A stretch of DNA of 64,000 nucleotides, taken from the NCBI RefSeq assembly GCF_002920615.1, contig NZ_PQSU01000027.1:1-64000 (forward strand), read 5' to 3'. Under the pieces are notes generated by a model. It did no database searches. It was given only the letters and a program-made list of their open reading frames with translations, and was not told where the DNA came from. Origin of the DNA: Streptomyces sp. Ru62 (GTDB lineage Bacteria; Actinomycetota; Actinomycetes; Streptomycetales; Streptomycetaceae). Shown piece by piece: positions 61,850-64,000 of this stretch (position 1 is its first letter; every line of letters starts with the position of its first letter). The translations under genes were made by a program, and so were the position numbers.

Positions 61850-62440
61850 ATGCACACCTCGCGACTTCTGCTCCGACCCGGCCTGACCCTGGCGGCCGCC
61901 GCCCTCCCGGCCGTGCTCGCCGGGCCGTCCGCCGCGGTCTCGGGCATCTCGGTCAGCACCACCGGCACCACGGTCTCCGTGGTCACCAGCGCCTGCACCC
62001 TGATCAACGGCAGCTGGGGCACGGCGGCCCTGCTCACCAACCGGCAGGCGAACTTCGCCCAGGGCCGGCAGGTGGCCCTGTCCGGCACGTCCGTCAGCCA
62101 GTCCGCCGCCTGGACCGGGGTGAACCCGGGGACGTACACCGTGGTGGTGGTCTGCTCCAGCGGCCTCACGGCGGGCAGTCAGTCGGTGATCGTGTCGGCG
62201 TCCGCGCCCGTGTCCGCGAGACCGACGATCCCCGCGACGCGACCGACGGTCACCGCGACGCGACCGACGATCTCCTCGACGTCCAGCCCGGCACCGTCCC
62301 GGGGCGTGATGGGCGGGCTCGGCGGCGCCGCCCGCGACTACGGCACGTTGACCCTGGGCGTCGGCGCGGCCCTGGTCGGCGCCGGGGTCGTCGCCACGGG
62401 CTGGGTCCTGCGCCGCCGCTCGAAGCCGTACCGGCTCTGA
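61850..62440 (+). CDS. secreted, membrane-anchored surface protein
   Basis: Protein of 196 residues with a signal peptide (about 1-29), a beta-rich domain (VSGISVSTTGTTVSVVTSAC, TYTVVVVCSSGLTAGS; two Cys may pair), a Thr/Pro-rich stalk with seven-residue RPT repeats (about 123-145), and a C-terminal membrane segment followed by RRRSK. There is no LPxTG/LAxTG box, so it is anchored by the membrane segment. GGAGG lies seven bases before the ATG. The FnIII lipoprotein gene lies 218 bases upstream in the same direction. Function unknown. Confidence 0.7.
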   Translation: MHTSRLLLRPGLTLAAAALPAVLAGPSAAVSGISVSTTGTTVSVVTSACTLINGSWGTAALLTNRQANFAQGRQVALSGTSVSQSAAWTGVNPGTYTVVVVCSSGLTAGSQSVIVSASAPVSARPTIPATRPTVTATRPTISSTSSPAPSRGVMGGLGGAARDYGTLTLGVGAALVGAGVVATGWVLRRRSKPYRL

Positions 62441-62475
62441 GCGGCCCGCACGGCCGTACCCGCGGGCGAGCACCC

Positions 62476-63021
62476 TCAGTCGGCGTCCGGCAGCTCGGCG
62501 AACTCCGCCAGGGCGTGGGTCAGCCACTGGGTCCAGAAGGTTTCCAGGTCGATGCCCGCCCGAAGGACCAGGTGGCGCAGCCGGTCCTGCGGGGCGTCCC
62601 GGTCCGGCGGGAAGTCGCGCTGCTCGATCTGCCGGTACTCGGCCAGCTGCCGCCGGTGCAGCTCCAGATGGCGGCGCAGATCGTCCTCCAGCCCCGCGGT
62701 GCCGACCACGGCCGCCGCGCGCAGCCGCAGCAGCAGGGGATCCCGCAGGGTCTTCGGGTCCTGCGCGGCGGCGGTCCAGCGGGCCAGCTCGGCGCGGCCC
62801 GCGGGCAGGACCTCGTAACTCTTCTTCTGCCCGCGGGCCGGCTGCTCGGCCGGCAGGGTGCGGATGAGGCCCTCCGCCTCCAGCTTCCCCAGCTCGCGGT
62901 AGATCTGCTGGTGCGTCGCGGACCAGAAGTAGCCGATCGACTTGTCGAACCGGCGGGTCAGCTCCAGTCCCGACGACGGCTTTTCCAGCAGGGCGGTGAG
63001 GATGGCGTGCGGGAGTGACAT
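62476..63021 (-). CDS. PadR-family transcriptional regulator
   Basis: Regulator of 181 residues. The N-terminal winged helix (SLPHAILTALLEKPSSGLEL, SATHQQIYRELGKLEAEGLI) is typical of PadR, followed by the KKSYEVLPAGRAELARW wing and a C-terminal coiled-coil dimerisation domain (LRRHLELHRRQLAEYRQIE). Ligand unknown; family members sense phenolics, drugs or antibiotics. It faces the FadH-like gene in the same direction, 31 bases away, and may be co-transcribed with it. Confidence 0.88.
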   Translation of the reverse strand: MSLPHAILTALLEKPSSGLELTRRFDKSIGYFWSATHQQIYRELGKLEAEGLIRTLPAEQPARGQKKSYEVLPAGRAELARWTAAAQDPKTLRDPLLLRLRAAAVVGTAGLEDDLRRHLELHRRQLAEYRQIEQRDFPPDRDAPQDRLRHLVLRAGIDLETFWTQWLTHALAEFAELPDAD

Positions 63022-63052
63022 GGGCTCATCCTAGGGAGGCGCGCGCGGGCCC

Positions 63053-64000
63053 CTACAGCGCCGCCGCCAGCTCCGTGCCCTGCTTGATCGCCCGCTTGGC
63101 GTCCAGCTCGGCCGCGACGTCCGCGCCGCCGATCAGGTGCGCGCTGCGCCCGGCGGCCACCAGCTCCTCGTACAGCTCCCGGCGCGGTTCCTGGCCGGTG
63201 CAGAGCACGACCGTGTCGACCTCCAGGACCGTGCTCTCGTCACCGACGGTGATGTGCAGCCCGGCGTCGTCGATGCGGTCGTAGCGCACGCCCGGCACCA
63301 TGGTCACGCCCCGGTGCTTCAGCTCGGTGCGGTGGATCCAGCCGGTGGTCTTGCCGAGTCCGGCGCCGACCTTGCTGGTCTTGCGCTGGAGCAGGTGGAC
63401 CTGGCGGGGCGGCGCGGGCCGCTCGGGGGCGGCGAGGCCGCCCGGCGCCCGGTAGGCCATGTCGACGCCCCAGTTCCGGAAGTACGTCTCCGGGTCCTCG
63501 CTCGCCTTGTCACCGCCGTCGGTGAGGAACTCGGCGACGTCGAAGCCGATGCCGCCGGCGCCGAGGAGGGCGACGCGGTCGCCGACGGGCGCGCCGTCGC
63601 GCAGCACGTCGAGGTAGCCGAGGACGCGGGGGTGGTCGACGCCGGGGATGTCCGGGGTGCGCGGGGTGACGCCGGTGGCGACGACGACCTCGTCGAAGCC
63701 CTCCAGGTCGCCGGCCTCCACCCAGGTCTCCAGGCGCACGTCGACGCCGTGGGCGCCGAGCTGGTGGCGGAAGTAGCGCAGCGTCTCGTCGAACTCCTGC
63801 TTGCCGGGCACCTTGCGGGCGACGTTGAGCTGTCCGCCGATGTCGCTCGCCGCGTCGAACAGGGTGACGGTGTGGCCCCGTTCGGCGGCGGAGACCGCGC
63901 AGGCGAGGCCGGCCGGTCCGGCGCCGACGACGGCGACGCGCTTCTTCAGCCGGGTCGGCGCGAGGACCAGCTCGGTCTCGTGGCAGGCGCGCGGGTTGAC
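63053..64000 (-). CDS. fadH: 2,4-dienoyl-CoA reductase (FadH-like), C-terminal part
   Basis: The last 315 residues of an FAD/FMN and 4Fe-4S reductase that removes double bonds from dienoyl-CoA in fatty-acid oxidation. The window shows VNPRACHETELVL (the Fe-S region is just outside), the FAD loop VAVVGAGPAGLACAVSAAERG, and the NAD(P)H site RVALLGAGGIGFDVAEFLTD, ending with TVVLCTGQEPRREL. The N-terminal TIM-barrel half lies beyond the right edge. The gene continues out of the window and is transcribed leftward toward the PadR gene. Confidence 0.9.
   Translation of the reverse strand, partial: VNPRACHETELVLAPTRLKKRVAVVGAGPAGLACAVSAAERGHTVTLFDAASDIGGQLNVARKVPGKQEFDETLRYFRHQLGAHGVDVRLETWVEAGDLEGFDEVVVATGVTPRTPDIPGVDHPRVLGYLDVLRDGAPVGDRVALLGAGGIGFDVAEFLTDGGDKASEDPETYFRNWGVDMAYRAPGGLAAPERPAPPRQVHLLQRKTSKVGAGLGKTTGWIHRTELKHRGVTMVPGVRYDRIDDAGLHITVGDESTVLEVDTVVLCTGQEPRRELYEELVAAGRSAHLIGGADVAAELDAKRAIKQGTELAAAL

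Overview
The window is a very GC-rich chromosomal segment that I read as Streptomyces. The evidence is lineage-typical gene families (a chaplin with a sortase signal, an SsgA-like protein, an NsdA-like regulator, a DUF397 protein, SpoIIE-type PP2C and STAS/ANTAR regulators, a DUF6479 protein), strong GC bias at third codon positions, many GTG starts and one rare TTA leucine codon in a regulatory gene. No rRNA, tRNA, CRISPR array, insertion sequence or prophage was recognised.

Region 1 (1-20.9 kb) mixes development and envelope genes: a 129-bp tandem repeat, a two-domain chaplin, a secreted TAP-type peptidase, an asparagine synthetase, a baeRF-type protein, a Gfo/Idh/MocA dehydrogenase, an SsgA-like protein, a PAS-PP2C phosphatase with a TTA codon, an NsdA-like regulator divergent from an APH-fold kinase, a secreted amidase, and two secreted esterases that look like a polyhydroxybutyrate depolymerase and an oligomer hydrolase. 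A universal stress gene here is frameshifted. Region 2 (21-35 kb) is catabolic and regulatory: paaK behind a perfect operator-like palindrome, an ArsR regulator, an F420-type oxidoreductase, an acyl-CoA synthetase, a Tat-exported serine hydrolase with two operator-like sites, a carotenoid-desaturase-like flavoprotein, an MpaB-type oxygenase, a cysteine-rich DUF326 protein and two STAS proteins.

Region 3 (35.0-49.9 kb) is the centrepiece: twelve leftward genes, most joined by 4-base ATGA/GTGA overlaps, with a divergent polysaccharide pyruvyl-transferase gene. It encodes GmhA, HldE and GmhB (ADP-heptose supply), a UDP-xylose-synthase-like dehydratase, a carbamoyltransferase and seven glycosyltransferases, an equipment list for a heptose-containing, probably carbamoylated surface glycan or glycoconjugate in a bacterium without LPS. 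One family-9 transferase gene carries two apparent one-base contractions of C runs, and a 569-bp repeat-rich spacer sits inside the otherwise tightly packed operon.

Region 4 (50-64 kb) holds a hemerythrin, a DUF3040 membrane protein, a 47-residue membrane peptide, a lone P450, a translationally coupled HAD phosphatase/GH65 pair, a decayed methyltransferase gene, the dhaKLM dihydroxyacetone kinase operon, a GH75 chitosanase, a fibronectin-III lipoprotein, an anchored surface protein, a PadR regulator and the C-terminal part of a 2,4-dienoyl-CoA reductase that runs off the right edge. Short GC-rich tandem repeats recur across the window, mostly between genes. All functional calls come from reading motifs; no searches were possible.
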